From JBEVJK01 sp963791325 (GTDB taxonomy: Bacteria; Pseudomonadota; Alphaproteobacteria; Rhizobiales; Rhizobiaceae), in the NCBI GenBank assembly GCA_963791325.1, contig CAWBRU010000018.1, positions 186,001-250,000 on the forward strand: a stretch of 64,000 bases of DNA, given 5' to 3'. A program made the translations under genes and the position numbers. Under the pieces are notes generated by a model. That model was given only the letters and a program-made list of their open reading frames with translations. It was not told the origin of the DNA and ran no database searches. Of this stretch, positions 7,661 to 16,905 are shown in pieces. The first letter of the stretch is position 1, and each line of letters starts with the position of its first letter.

Positions 7661-10600
7661 ATGGACTGCGCAGATTGTGGCTTCAAGATCGAAAGCGGCT
7701 TCGCTTTCTGCCCGAAGTGCGGCGCGCGCCAGCCTGCAGGCTGCTCCAGCTGCGGCTTTCTCTGCGCGCCGGACTTCGCCTTCTGCCCGAGATGCGGTGC
7801 AAGCACCAAGGCAAAAGCCACCGCCGCAACGCCGCCGAGCCGGCTTGATGCGGGGGCTTCGAACACGCCGCCGTCGACGGCTGCCACAGACCCGGACCGC
7901 AGGACTGTGACGGTATTGTTCGCCGATCTCAGCGGGTTCACCGCGCTCAGCGAGCGGCTTGACCCTGAGATCATGCAGGCACTGCAGAACGAGCTTTTCG
8001 GGGAGTTGACCGCGGCCGTCCACAGCTTCGGCGGTTTCGTCGACAAGTTCATCGGCGATGCGCTGCTGGCTCTGTTCGGCGCGCCGGTCGCTCATGAGGA
8101 CGATCCGGAACGCGCGCTGCGTGCCGCACTCGAAATGATCGGACGCACGATGCGTCTTGGCGAAAAGTCCAGCGGTGGCGGTCCTCCATTGGTGCTTCAC
8201 ATCGGCATCAATACGGGCACCGTCGTTACCGGTGGATTGGGGGTCGGCACCGCGAAATCCTATTCGGTGACCGGCGACACGGTGAACACAGCGCAGCGGC
8301 TGCAATCGCTGGCCGCTCCGGGCGAGATCCTGGTCGGTCCGCTGACGTATAAGCTCACGCGGCACGCCTTTTCTTACGAGTCGCTGGGTGATGTCGCGCT
8401 GCGGGGCAAGGCCGGCAGCGTCTTGGTTCATCGGCTGGGCGAGCCGCTTGCCGCGCCGCGCCCGGCGCGAGGGCTGGAAGCGCTCGGCCTCAGCACGCCC
8501 CTGATCGGCCGCGACACGGAACTGCAAAGCATGCTCGCGAGCCTGGAGCTGGCGTGCAGCGGCTCTGCACAGCTTGTCCGTCTCGTCGGCGAGGCCGGAA
8601 TCGGCAAGTCGCGGCTGGTGAACGAATTCGTCGCGCGGATCGGCTGCGAGGAGCGCTTTCAAAATGTCGCGGTGCGGCAGGCCGTCTGTTCGCCTTTGGG
8701 GGAGCAGTCCTATGGCGCGATCGGAGCCGTCGTGCGCAGCGCTGCTGGAATAATGCTGAACGACCCTCCGCTCGAAATGCGGGAAAAACTTGCCGCTCTG
8801 CTGGCCGAGCTTCGGCTTCAAAGCGAGGAGGCAGCAGAGCTCATTCCGCTGCTCTATCACGTGCTCGGCTTGGGCGACCCCGACGCCAGCTTGCGGCATG
8901 TCGAGCCCGAGCAGCTTCGGCGGCAAATCCTTCACGCCGTCCGCACCATCATAGAGCGGCGTTTGAGCTTGTCTCCACTGCTGATTGTCGTCGAAGACCT
9001 GCATTGGGCCGATGCCGTATCGCTCGAAGCGCTTCGCTTCGTCATGGACCGGCTGGACCGCATGCGGCTGATGCTGCTCATCACCCATCGCCCGGCGATG
9101 GAAAACGACCAACTGGATTCATCCCGGATAAGCCGCACCGCGCTCAGACTGTCCCCGCTCGGCATTGAAAACGGCCGCAGGCTGCTGGAAGCCTTGTTCG
9201 GCGAAGGCTGGGCGAAGTCCGCGCAGGGCCTGCGCGATCAGATCCTCGACCGCGCCGGCGGCAACCCGCTGTTCATCGAGGAGGTCGTGCGCGGCCTGAT
9301 CGAACTCGGCGTGGTGACGCAGGACGGACAGCACTGGCGGGTCGCGGCGGGGCAGGCCGCACCCGGTATTCCGGCCACCATTCAGGCGATGTTGCTCACC
9401 CGGGTCGACCGGCTGCCGCAAGACATCCGCCGTCTCGCCCAGGAGGCCGCGGTTATCGGGCCGCGCTTTGACGAGGCCCTGCTCAAGCTGGTGACTGCCG
9501 ATCCCATCAGACTGGAAGCGGGTCTCGAACTGCTGTGCGATGCAGAAATCATCGAGGAAGTTGCCGGAGCCGGCTTGGTCTCTTCGCGGGGCTACAGATT
9601 TACGCAAACGCTGTTGCAGGACGTGATTTATCAGAATTTGCTCCACCAGCGGCGCAGCGACCTGCACGGGAAGATCGCTGTCGCCGTCGAAGGCCTGGTC
9701 GGCGAAAATCCTGAACGGCTTGAGGATCTGACCGTGCTTGGCCATCATTTCGGTCTCAGCGCGTGGCGCGAAAAGGGAGCGCGCTACCTTCGGGAGGCCG
9801 GCGACCGGGCACGACTGATTTACGCCAATGATGACGCGCTTCGCTTCTACGAGCAGGCGCTGGCGGCTTTGGCCGACATCGATCGAGCGCCGCTCAGGCT
9901 GGAACTGGGCGAGCGGATCGCCGATCTCTATGGCCCGACCGGTCGCCGCGAGATCGCTCATGAGAACTACGACAAGGTTCTCAAGGGGTATCGCGAAGCG
10001 GGCGACCGCGTCGCTTCGGCCCGGATCCTCCGCAAGATCGGCCGGCTGTTCTGGGACGCCGGCAGGCGCGACAATGCGGAATCGCGCTACGCTGAGGCCG
10101 CTTCGCTGCTCAACGGGGCGGATGCGCCGATAGAGCAGGCACATCTCTGGCAGGAGCGGGGCCGTCTAGCCTTCCGCACCGGCGATCACGCCCGCGCTGC
10201 GGAATGGGCCGAGAAGGCACTTGACTGCACGCGTGCGCTGACGGGGGAGCATGCACCTGAGGTGGTGCGGGACACAGCGCTGGCGATCGCCGAAGCTTTG
10301 AATACCAGGGGCGTGGCGCTGGCACGGCTCGGGCGAGGCCGCGAGGCTGTCCAGGAGGTAGAGCGAAGCATCGAGGTGGCGGAAGCCGCCGGCCTGGCCG
10401 GCGCGGCTTGCCGCGGCTACACCAATCTCGGCGTGCTCTATACGACCATCAACCCGGCGCAGGCGATGGACGTTTGCCGGCGCGGCCTTGCCGTGTCGCG
10501 GCGTATCGGCGACCTGGGTTTCCAGGCTCGCCTCCTGACCAATCTGGCGGTCGCCTGCTGCACATTTACCGACCGCTGCCCGTCCGAGGGCGTGCCGGCG

Positions 10601-10918
10601 GCCGAAAAAGCGATAGAAATCGACCGTGCGCTCGGCCAGCGCGAGCATCTGCCGGTGCCGCTGATCGTGCTCGGACAGATCCATCAGTGCCACAGCCAGC
10701 CGGCTTTGGCGCTTGGTTTCTATGACGAGGCGCTCGAAGTGGCGCGCGAAACGAGCGAACCGCAATTGCTGTTTTCGTGCTATGATGGCCTGGCTACGGT
10801 CAATCTCGATCTCGATAATCTGGGCGAGGCTGAGCGTTACTTTTCCTTGGCGCAGGATGTTTGCGCCCGGCACGGGCTCAACCCTGAGGCGCTCGTGGTG
10901 CTGCCGTTTCTCGACTGA
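7661..10918 (+). CDS. Zinc-ribbon, class III nucleotidyl cyclase, AAA ATPase and TPR protein
   Basis: A 1085-aa signalling protein. Residues 1-47 carry two zinc ribbons (CADCGF...CPKCG and CSSCGF...CPRCG). A class III cyclase domain follows (about 80-265): both metal Asp positions are visible in FADLSGF and FIGDALLALFG, and the transition-state Asn/Arg in NTAQRL. Next is an ATPase with Walker A GEAGIGKSRL and Walker B-like LLIVVEDLHWAD, then about 400 residues of TPR-like helices. No membrane segment is seen. The architecture matches the adenylate cyclase/AAA/TPR family. The start at 7661 is chosen because the zinc ribbons begin there. A redoxin gene follows after 16 nt. Confidence 0.88.
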   Translation: MDCADCGFKIESGFAFCPKCGARQPAGCSSCGFLCAPDFAFCPRCGASTKAKATAATPPSRLDAGASNTPPSTAATDPDRRTVTVLFADLSGFTALSERLDPEIMQALQNELFGELTAAVHSFGGFVDKFIGDALLALFGAPVAHEDDPERALRAALEMIGRTMRLGEKSSGGGPPLVLHIGINTGTVVTGGLGVGTAKSYSVTGDTVNTAQRLQSLAAPGEILVGPLTYKLTRHAFSYESLGDVALRGKAGSVLVHRLGEPLAAPRPARGLEALGLSTPLIGRDTELQSMLASLELACSGSAQLVRLVGEAGIGKSRLVNEFVARIGCEERFQNVAVRQAVCSPLGEQSYGAIGAVVRSAAGIMLNDPPLEMREKLAALLAELRLQSEEAAELIPLLYHVLGLGDPDASLRHVEPEQLRRQILHAVRTIIERRLSLSPLLIVVEDLHWADAVSLEALRFVMDRLDRMRLMLLITHRPAMENDQLDSSRISRTALRLSPLGIENGRRLLEALFGEGWAKSAQGLRDQILDRAGGNPLFIEEVVRGLIELGVVTQDGQHWRVAAGQAAPGIPATIQAMLLTRVDRLPQDIRRLAQEAAVIGPRFDEALLKLVTADPIRLEAGLELLCDAEIIEEVAGAGLVSSRGYRFTQTLLQDVIYQNLLHQRRSDLHGKIAVAVEGLVGENPERLEDLTVLGHHFGLSAWREKGARYLREAGDRARLIYANDDALRFYEQALAALADIDRAPLRLELGERIADLYGPTGRREIAHENYDKVLKGYREAGDRVASARILRKIGRLFWDAGRRDNAESRYAEAASLLNGADAPIEQAHLWQERGRLAFRTGDHARAAEWAEKALDCTRALTGEHAPEVVRDTALAIAEALNTRGVALARLGRGREAVQEVERSIEVAEAAGLAGAACRGYTNLGVLYTTINPAQAMDVCRRGLAVSRRIGDLGFQARLLTNLAVACCTFTDRCPSEGVPAAEKAIEIDRALGQREHLPVPLIVLGQIHQCHSQPALALGFYDEALEVARETSEPQLLFSCYDGLATVNLDLDNLGEAERYFSLAQDVCARHGLNPEALVVLPFLD

Positions 10919-10934
10919 GGCGAGGAGGTTGGGC

Positions 10935-11615
10935 ATGACCGAGGCCACCGAACTGCATCCCCTGCAGCCGGGCGATAGGGCCCCGAACGTCGTACTGGAT
11001 GCGATAACCCGCGACGGGAAGATCGCCATCGACGACTTTCGGGGGCAAAGACCCGTGCTGGTCGGCTTGTTCAGAGGCCTGCATTGCGCCTTTTGCCGGC
11101 GGCATATCGCCGCCCAAGCGCTGCTCGATCCGACGTTGCGCGAAATGGGCGTGGAAAGCCTGACGGTGGTCAACACGCCGATCGATCGCGCCCGTCTCTA
11201 TTTCCGCTATCATCCGATGCCCAATCTGCTCGCTGCAGCCGACCCTCAACGCACGTCGCACCGGGCCTTCGGGCTTCCCAATCTCGAATTCACGGAAACC
11301 GAGACGGTATGGCCTTACAAGGTTTCGACAGAGATGGTGCTGAACATGCGCGTGGATGTTCCAGGCGAGCTTCCGTCCCCGGTCGATCCGCTCGAGGCGG
11401 GCGAGATCCTGAACAAGAAAGACGGTTACGAGATAACCGAATCGGACCAGCAGATGCTTGCTGCGGGGCACGGCCAACTCGTCGGTCAATTCCTGCTGGA
11501 CCGGCAAGGCATCGTCCGCTGGAGTTTCACCGAAGTTCCGGAAGGCGGAAAGTATATGTTCGGCGCGCCGAACCGTGAGGAACTGATATCGGCGGCGTCC
11601 CAAGTCTCGCAATAG
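10935..11615 (+). CDS. Redoxin-domain (AhpC/TSA-like) protein
   Basis: A 226-aa thioredoxin-fold protein of the AhpC/TSA redoxin type. The fold starts at QPGDRAPNVVL, and the active-site segment FRGLHCAFCRRHI holds a CxxC pair rather than the single peroxidatic Cys of classical peroxiredoxins. There is no signal peptide, so it is probably cytoplasmic. The ATG follows GAGGAGG and lies 16 nt after the cyclase stop, so co-transcription is likely. It may act as a thiol oxidoreductase or peroxidase. Its partner is unknown. Confidence 0.82.
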   Translation: MTEATELHPLQPGDRAPNVVLDAITRDGKIAIDDFRGQRPVLVGLFRGLHCAFCRRHIAAQALLDPTLREMGVESLTVVNTPIDRARLYFRYHPMPNLLAAADPQRTSHRAFGLPNLEFTETETVWPYKVSTEMVLNMRVDVPGELPSPVDPLEAGEILNKKDGYEITESDQQMLAAGHGQLVGQFLLDRQGIVRWSFTEVPEGGKYMFGAPNREELISAASQVSQ

Positions 11616-12306
11616 CGCGCAAAACCTGAACCGGTAGAACCGTTCCAATCGCGCGATGATCGACGCCCGTCCTTTCAACGCCTGCCGATAAAGCGGTGAG
11701 CGATGAGTGTTGCGGTTTTGCCGACCTTCCGGTGGAGGCAAAGTCCGTTACCTGGCCGCCCCGCAGATGCAGATCTCGTCAAAATGTCGCACCAAGTCAG
11801 CGGCTTGGCGGCAACCGGCCGTTTGACAAGCCCGGCGGGCGATGGGATCATACCCCTGCTGCAAGACTTGGGTATTGGCCAGCGCCATCCCCCAGGCCGG
11901 GCTGTAATCCGTTACCGCAATAAGGCAACGGGAGGAGTCCGCCGACATGGCAGGTCAAAGACCGGCCGCCGTCGAAAGCATACCACGGTTCCCCGCGCCT
12001 GAACGCGCCCTGGACCCCAGCGATTTGCGCGCCTCGAATCCGGCTGCGCCAAGGCCGCCGTCGCTTCGGCAAGGGATCTCCAAAGCTGCTGGTGGTCGGC
12101 CTTCGCGCCCCCGCAAGCTGATACGGGGCGCGTCCGCGGGGCCGGCCACCGACAATTCATCCCGGCGTTCCCGGCCGACCTTGGCCGGAGCGGAGAGCAT
12201 TGCCGCACGGTCCGGCGCCATGTGCGGCGCGCGGGCTCGCGGCCGCTGGAGATCGTAGAGCCGCGCCTTTCGCGAGCGATCCTTTCCTTCAGAGCGACGG
12301 CGTCGC
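11616..12306. other. Gene-poor gap upstream of the oxidase operon
   Basis: About 690 bp without a convincing gene. Open frames exist on both strands but are Arg/Pro/Ser-rich and match nothing. The best candidate begins ATG 11947 after GGGAGGAG and would give a 103-aa disordered basic protein, which I do not trust. The segment probably contains the promoter of the downstream oxidase operon. I recognise no operator. Confidence 0.45.
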
Positions 12307-13212
12307 ATGGGGCGCCGCCCGGTCGAGAAGCAGGCAGCAATGGCAGTCGCGATCATCCTGGTGCTGTTGATCGTCGGTTCGGTGACGTTCCACTTCCTCA
12401 GCCCGTGGTGGTGGACGCCGATCGCCTCGAACTGGCGTTACATCGACAACACCATCATCATCACCTTCTGGATCACCGGCGTGGTGTTCGCCGCCGTGGT
12501 TCTGTTCATGGCCTATTGCGTCTTTCGGTTCCGCCACCGCCAGGGCAACCAGGCCGCCTACGAACCGGAGAACAAGCGGCTCGAATGGTGGCTGACCGTG
12601 GTCACCGGCGTGGGGGTTGCGGCGATGCTCGCGCCGGGCCTCGTCGTGTGGCACCAGTTCGTCACCGTCCCCAAGGACGCCACCGAGGTGGAGATCGTCG
12701 GCCAGCAATGGCAGTGGAGCTTCCGGCTTCCCGGAAAGGACGGCAAGCTCGGGCTGTCCGACACCCGTGACGTGTCGTCGGACAACCCGCTCGGCCTCAA
12801 TCCGACCGACCCCAACGGGCAGGACGACATCATCGTCGAAGCTGCGGACCTGCACCTGCCGATCGCCAAGCCCGTCAGGGTCCTGCTGCGCTCCATCGAT
12901 GTGCTGCATGATTTCTACGTGCCGGAATTCCGGGCCAAGATGGACATGATCCCCGGCTCGGTGACCTATTTCTGGTTCACCCCGACCCGCACGGGCACCT
13001 TCGAGGTGCTGTGCGCCGAGCTCTGCGGGCAGGGACATTCGGAGATGCGCGGAAGCGTCGTGGTCGACGGCGACGCGGACTACCTCGCCTGGCTCGACGC
13101 CCAGCAGACCTTCGCCCAACTCACCGCGGCGGAGAAAACCGGGTCGGCAGCGCCGGCCACCCTCGACCGAACGAGCGCCGCAGCGCCGCTTGCCCGAACG
13201 GCGGCTCGCTGA
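12307..13212 (+). CDS. coxM: Cytochrome c oxidase subunit II
   Basis: Subunit II of an aa3-type terminal oxidase (301 aa), which accepts electrons from cytochrome c at the CuA centre. There are two N-terminal membrane segments (about 13-33 and 48-70, plus a further hydrophobic stretch near 97-115) and then the periplasmic cupredoxin domain. CuA ligands are visible in CAELCGQGHSEM with an upstream His in VLHDF. The Trp-rich electron-entry segment is GQQWQWSF. It is the first gene of a five-gene operon matching the CoxMNOP order known from Bradyrhizobium. Generic names would be coxB or ctaC. No cytochrome c domain is fused at the C-terminus. Confidence 0.93.
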   Translation: MGRRPVEKQAAMAVAIILVLLIVGSVTFHFLSPWWWTPIASNWRYIDNTIIITFWITGVVFAAVVLFMAYCVFRFRHRQGNQAAYEPENKRLEWWLTVVTGVGVAAMLAPGLVVWHQFVTVPKDATEVEIVGQQWQWSFRLPGKDGKLGLSDTRDVSSDNPLGLNPTDPNGQDDIIVEAADLHLPIAKPVRVLLRSIDVLHDFYVPEFRAKMDMIPGSVTYFWFTPTRTGTFEVLCAELCGQGHSEMRGSVVVDGDADYLAWLDAQQTFAQLTAAEKTGSAAPATLDRTSAAAPLARTAAR

Positions 13213-13238
13213 ACGCACAAGCGCCAAGGAGACCCGCA

Positions 13239-15014
13239 ATGGTCGATGTCACGCCTGGTTCGATTGAAGCGGTCCCGCCCGCGGAAGTGCCGGACGTCGA
13301 GCTCTATCATCCGCATAGCTGGTGGACGACCTACGTATTCTCGCAGGACGCCAAGGTCATCGCCATCCAGTATGGCGGCACTGCGATCGCCATCGGCTTC
13401 GTCGCCCTGGTCCTGTCGTGGCTGATGCGCCTGCAGCTCGGCTTCCCCGGCACCTTCGACTTCATCACCACCGAGGCATACTACCAGTTCATCACCATGC
13501 ACGGGATGATCATGGTGATCTACCTGCTCACCGCGCTGTTCCTCGGCGGCTTCGGCAACTACCTGATCCCGCTGATGGTCGGCGCGCGCGACATGGTCTT
13601 TCCCTATGTCAACATGCTGAGCTATTGGATCTATCTGCTCGCGGTGCTGGTCCTTGTCACCAGCTTCTTCGCTCCCGGCGGGCCGACCGGCGCGGGCTGG
13701 ACGCTCTACCCGCCGCAAGCGATCCTGCAAGGCACGCCCGGCGGTGCCGACTGGGGCATCATCCTGATGCTGTCGTCGCTCATCCTTTTCATCATCGGCT
13801 TCACCATGGGCGGTCTCAACTATGTCGTCACGGTGCTGCAGGGGCGCACCCGCGGCATGACCTTGATGCGCATGCCGCTGACGGTATGGGGGATTTTTAC
13901 CGCCACGGTCATGGCGCTGCTCGCATTCCCGGCGCTGTTCGTCGCCTGCGTCATGCTTCTGTTCGACCGGCTTCTCGGCACCAGCTTCTTCATGCCGGCG
14001 GTCGTCGATATGGGCGAGCTGCGCGACAGCAATGGCGGCAGCCCGATCCTGTTCCAGCACCTGTTCTGGTTTTTCGGCCACCCTGAGGTCTACATCGTGG
14101 CGCTGCCGGCCTTCGGCATCGTCTCCGACCTGATCGCCACGCACGCGCGCAAGAATATCTTCGGCTACCGGATGATGGTGTGGGCGATCGTCGGCATCGG
14201 CGCGCTGTCGTTCGTGGTCTGGGCCCATCACATGTATGTCAGCGGCATGCACCCCTATTTCGGCTTCTTCTTCGCCACCACGACGCTGATCATCGCCATC
14301 CCGACAGCGATCAAAGTCTACAATTGGGTGCTCACCCTCTGGCGAGCCGACATTCATCTGACCCTGCCGATGCTGTTCGCGCTGGCCTTCATCGTCACCT
14401 TCGTCAATGGCGGGCTGACGGGCCTTTTTCTTGGCAATGTCGTGGTCGACGTGCCGCTGTCGGACACCATGTTCGTGGTCGCCCACTTCCACATGGTGAT
14501 GGGGGTGGCGCCGATCCTCGTCATCTTCGGCGCCATCTATCACTGGTATCCGAAGATCACCGGCCGCATGCTCGATGAACGCCTCGGCCAGTTTCACTTC
14601 TGGGTCACGTTCCTCGGTGCCTATCTGATCTTTTTCCCGATGCATTATCTCGGGCTGATGGGGGTGCCGCGCCGCTACAACGAGCTCGGCGATATGGGGC
14701 TCATCTCGCAATCGGCCCACCAGCTCAACGCCTTCATTTCGGTGATGGCCTTCATCGTCGGCTTCGCTCAGCTCGTCTTTCTGTTCAACCTGCTGTGGTC
14801 GATCCGGCACGGCCGCGAGGCGGGCGGGAATCCCTGGCGCGCAACCACGCTCGAGTGGCAGACCCCGACCACGCCGCCACCGCATGGCAACTGGGGCAAA
14901 GACCTGCCGGTCGTCTATCGCTGGGCCTACGACTACAGCGTGCCCGGCGCCAAGCAGGATTTCCTTCCGCAGAACGAACCCGGTCGCTTCGGGCCGACCC
15001 GGGAGCGGCGATGA
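13239..15014 (+). CDS. coxN: Cytochrome c oxidase subunit I
   Basis: Catalytic subunit I (591 aa) of the aa3-type heme-copper oxidase, with twelve or more membrane helices. Visible signatures are the heme-a His in ITMHGMIM, the CuB/Tyr-crosslink motif GHPEVYI, the CuB His pair in WAHHMY, and the heme a3/heme a His in HFHMVMG. The ATG follows AAGGAGA, 26 nt after coxM, and the stop overlaps the next start (ATGA). Generic names are coxA or ctaD. The open frame extends upstream into coxM, but the RBS and family length fix this start. Confidence 0.95.
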   Translation: MVDVTPGSIEAVPPAEVPDVELYHPHSWWTTYVFSQDAKVIAIQYGGTAIAIGFVALVLSWLMRLQLGFPGTFDFITTEAYYQFITMHGMIMVIYLLTALFLGGFGNYLIPLMVGARDMVFPYVNMLSYWIYLLAVLVLVTSFFAPGGPTGAGWTLYPPQAILQGTPGGADWGIILMLSSLILFIIGFTMGGLNYVVTVLQGRTRGMTLMRMPLTVWGIFTATVMALLAFPALFVACVMLLFDRLLGTSFFMPAVVDMGELRDSNGGSPILFQHLFWFFGHPEVYIVALPAFGIVSDLIATHARKNIFGYRMMVWAIVGIGALSFVVWAHHMYVSGMHPYFGFFFATTTLIIAIPTAIKVYNWVLTLWRADIHLTLPMLFALAFIVTFVNGGLTGLFLGNVVVDVPLSDTMFVVAHFHMVMGVAPILVIFGAIYHWYPKITGRMLDERLGQFHFWVTFLGAYLIFFPMHYLGLMGVPRRYNELGDMGLISQSAHQLNAFISVMAFIVGFAQLVFLFNLLWSIRHGREAGGNPWRATTLEWQTPTTPPPHGNWGKDLPVVYRWAYDYSVPGAKQDFLPQNEPGRFGPTRERR

Positions 15015-15715
15015 GCATCATCCTCGTCTTCATGGCGCTGATCGCCGGGATCGCCGGCTGGTGGCTGTCGCGCCAGCGGCTCATGGCCAAGCCGTGGTTG
15101 GAGGCGAATTGCGACGGGGATTTCATTCCCGCCGAGCAGAGCGCAATGCCGGCCGCCAAGATCGGGCTCGGTGTCTTTCTGGCCGTGGTCGGCGCGTTGT
15201 TCTCGCTGCTCATGTCGGCCTACATCATGCGCATGGGGGTGACGGACTGGCGGCCGTTGCCGATGCCGCGGCTATTATGGGCGAACACGGCGGTCCTGTT
15301 TTTATCGAGCGTTGCCTTGCACGTGGCGCTGGTGGCCGCCAGGCGCGGCGAGATCGTTACCGTGCGGCTCGGTCTCGCCACCGCGGCGGCCACCGCGTTC
15401 GCCTTTCTCGGCGGCCAGCTTGCAGTCTGGAACGCGCTTAAGACGGACGGCTATCTGATTGCCGGAAATCCGGCGAACAGCTTCTTCTATGTGATCACCG
15501 GGCTGCACGGCCTGCACATTGCGGGCGGGCTGGTCGGGCTGGCGCGCGTCACGCGGCGCGCTTGGCTGACGGATGATGCCGCAGCCGTCGTTCAAGGCGT
15601 CGATCTCTGTGGGCTCTACTGGCACTTCCTGTTTGCCGTTTGGCTCTGCCTTTTCGCCGTCTTTGCCGGCTTTGCCGGGAAATTCCTCGACATTTGCCGC
15701 CAACTGATAAGCTGA
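15011..15715 (+). CDS. coxO: Cytochrome c oxidase subunit III, first copy
   Basis: Heme-copper oxidase subunit III family protein, 234 aa, about six membrane helices. The C-terminal half carries the family phrases FYVITGLHGLHIAGG and LYWHFLFAVW. The N-terminal half is less conserved, with a first helix followed by a polar segment (residues 20-45). It is translationally coupled to coxN through an ATGA overlap and followed 14 nt later by a second subunit III gene. This doublet corresponds to coxO in CoxMNOP operons. Confidence 0.85.
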   Translation: MSIILVFMALIAGIAGWWLSRQRLMAKPWLEANCDGDFIPAEQSAMPAAKIGLGVFLAVVGALFSLLMSAYIMRMGVTDWRPLPMPRLLWANTAVLFLSSVALHVALVAARRGEIVTVRLGLATAAATAFAFLGGQLAVWNALKTDGYLIAGNPANSFFYVITGLHGLHIAGGLVGLARVTRRAWLTDDAAAVVQGVDLCGLYWHFLFAVWLCLFAVFAGFAGKFLDICRQLIS

Positions 15716-15729
15716 GGATCTCAGGCATC

Positions 15730-16449
15730 ATGAGCGAAGCCGCCATCTCCATCCCCGCGACGACAGCTCTGCCGGACGGACTGGCCGGCGTCGCAACAGA
15801 CTGGGCTTCCGACCAGAGGGCGTTCAAGAACGTCTCCTGGGGCAAGGCGATGATGTGGATCTTCTTGCTCTCCGATACCTTCATCTTCGGATGCTTTCTT
15901 CTGTCCTACATGACTGCGCGGATGTCGACGCGGGTGCCCTGGCCCAATCCGAGCGAGGTGTTTGCGCTCACGATCGGCGGCACCGAAATCCCGCTCATCC
16001 TGATCGCCATCATGACGTTCGTGCTGATCTCGAGCAGCGGCACGATGGCGATGGCGGTCAACTTCGGCTACCGGCGGGACCGCCGCAAGACGGCGACCTT
16101 GATGGCGATGACCGCCTTGCTCGGCGCCACCTTCGTCGGCATGCAGGCCTTCGAATGGACCAAGCTCATCACCGAGGGCGTGCGGCCGTGGGCCAATCCG
16201 TGGGGTGCGGCGCAGTTCGGCTCGAGCTTCTTCATGATCACCGGCTTTCACGGCACCCACGTCACGATCGGCGTGATTTTCCTGCTGATCATCGCCCGCA
16301 AGGTGTTGCGCGGCGATTATGACCGCGGCGCCCGAGGCTTCTTCACCAGCCGGCGCGGCCACTACGAATGCGTCGAGATCATGGGCCTCTACTGGCACTT
16401 CGTCGACCTCGTCTGGGTGTTCATCTTCGCTTTCTTTTATCTGTGGTGA
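15730..16449 (+). CDS. coxP: Cytochrome c oxidase subunit III, second copy
   Basis: Second subunit III family protein, 239 aa. The helices begin at WGKAMMWIFLLSDTFIFG; the conserved GFHGTHVTIGV and GLYWHFVDLVWVFIFAFFYLW elements close the protein. It is closer to canonical subunit III than its neighbour. It sits 14 nt after coxO and 8 nt before the subunit IV gene, clearly in one operon. It probably stabilises subunit I and the proton-uptake path as in other oxidases. The tandem arrangement corresponds to coxP. Confidence 0.9.
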   Translation: MSEAAISIPATTALPDGLAGVATDWASDQRAFKNVSWGKAMMWIFLLSDTFIFGCFLLSYMTARMSTRVPWPNPSEVFALTIGGTEIPLILIAIMTFVLISSSGTMAMAVNFGYRRDRRKTATLMAMTALLGATFVGMQAFEWTKLITEGVRPWANPWGAAQFGSSFFMITGFHGTHVTIGVIFLLIIARKVLRGDYDRGARGFFTSRRGHYECVEIMGLYWHFVDLVWVFIFAFFYLW

Positions 16450-16457
16450 GGACGGTC

Positions 16458-16823
16458 ATGGCTGAAGCGACTGCACCGGCAACAGCAATTCCCCACGCCG
16501 CCGAGGGCCACGCAAAGGGCCAGCAGCATCCGATCCGGCTTTACTTGGTTGTTTGGGCCTGGCTGTTCGTGCTCAGCGCCTGCTCCTACATGGTCGATTA
16601 TTTCGGTGTGCAGGGTCTATTGCGCTGGGCGTTGATCCTGACCTTCATGATGCTGAAGGCCGGCCTGATCGTGGCGATATTCATGCACATGGCATGGGAG
16701 CGGCTGGCGCTGGCCTACGCCATCATCGTGCCGCCGATCCTCGTGCTCGTGTTCGTGGCGATGATGGTCTTGGAATCGGATTACACGCTGGTGACGCGGC
16801 TGACCTTCTTCGGCCCGCAATAA
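16458..16823 (+). CDS. Cytochrome c oxidase subunit IV (COX4-type)
   Basis: A 121-aa membrane protein with three hydrophobic helices, resembling the prokaryotic cytochrome c oxidase subunit IV (caa3/CtaF-like) family. The N-terminal 25 residues are polar, then LYLVVWAWLFVLSACSYMVD begins helix 1. The segment MMLKAGLIVAIFMHMAWE is the most family-like part. It is the last gene of the cox operon and ends before a strong hairpin. It probably assists assembly or stability of the oxidase. Confidence 0.85.
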   Translation: MAEATAPATAIPHAAEGHAKGQQHPIRLYLVVWAWLFVLSACSYMVDYFGVQGLLRWALILTFMMLKAGLIVAIFMHMAWERLALAYAIIVPPILVLVFVAMMVLESDYTLVTRLTFFGPQ

Positions 16824-16846
16824 GCGCCGTTCGGCCGGTCGCAGGG

Positions 16847-16874
16847 CTGCGCCGCGCGGCCTATAGCGGCGCAG
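16847..16874. terminator. Perfect 9-bp hairpin between convergent genes
   Basis: CTGCGCCGC at 16847-16855 pairs with GCGGCGCAG at 16866-16874 around a 10-nt loop. It lies 23 nt after the subunit IV stop and 31 nt before the stop of the convergent DUF2189 gene. It probably terminates or protects transcripts from both sides. No T-run follows, so classic intrinsic termination is unproven. Confidence 0.55.
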
Positions 16875-16905
16875 TCAAGTCGCCCGCCGGCCGTTGGGCA
16901 CGACG

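Noticed and set aside
11703..12258. Two overlapping plus-strand frames of about 100 codons upstream of coxM
   Set aside because: Arg/Pro/Ser-rich composition without motifs or conservation clues. One has a fair RBS, but that is not enough.
12289..14885. Very long minus-strand open frames opposite coxM and coxN
   Set aside because: They are opposite-strand shadows in high-GC coding DNA: charge-skewed, His/Asp/Arg-rich and without motifs, while the plus strand encodes clear oxidase subunits.
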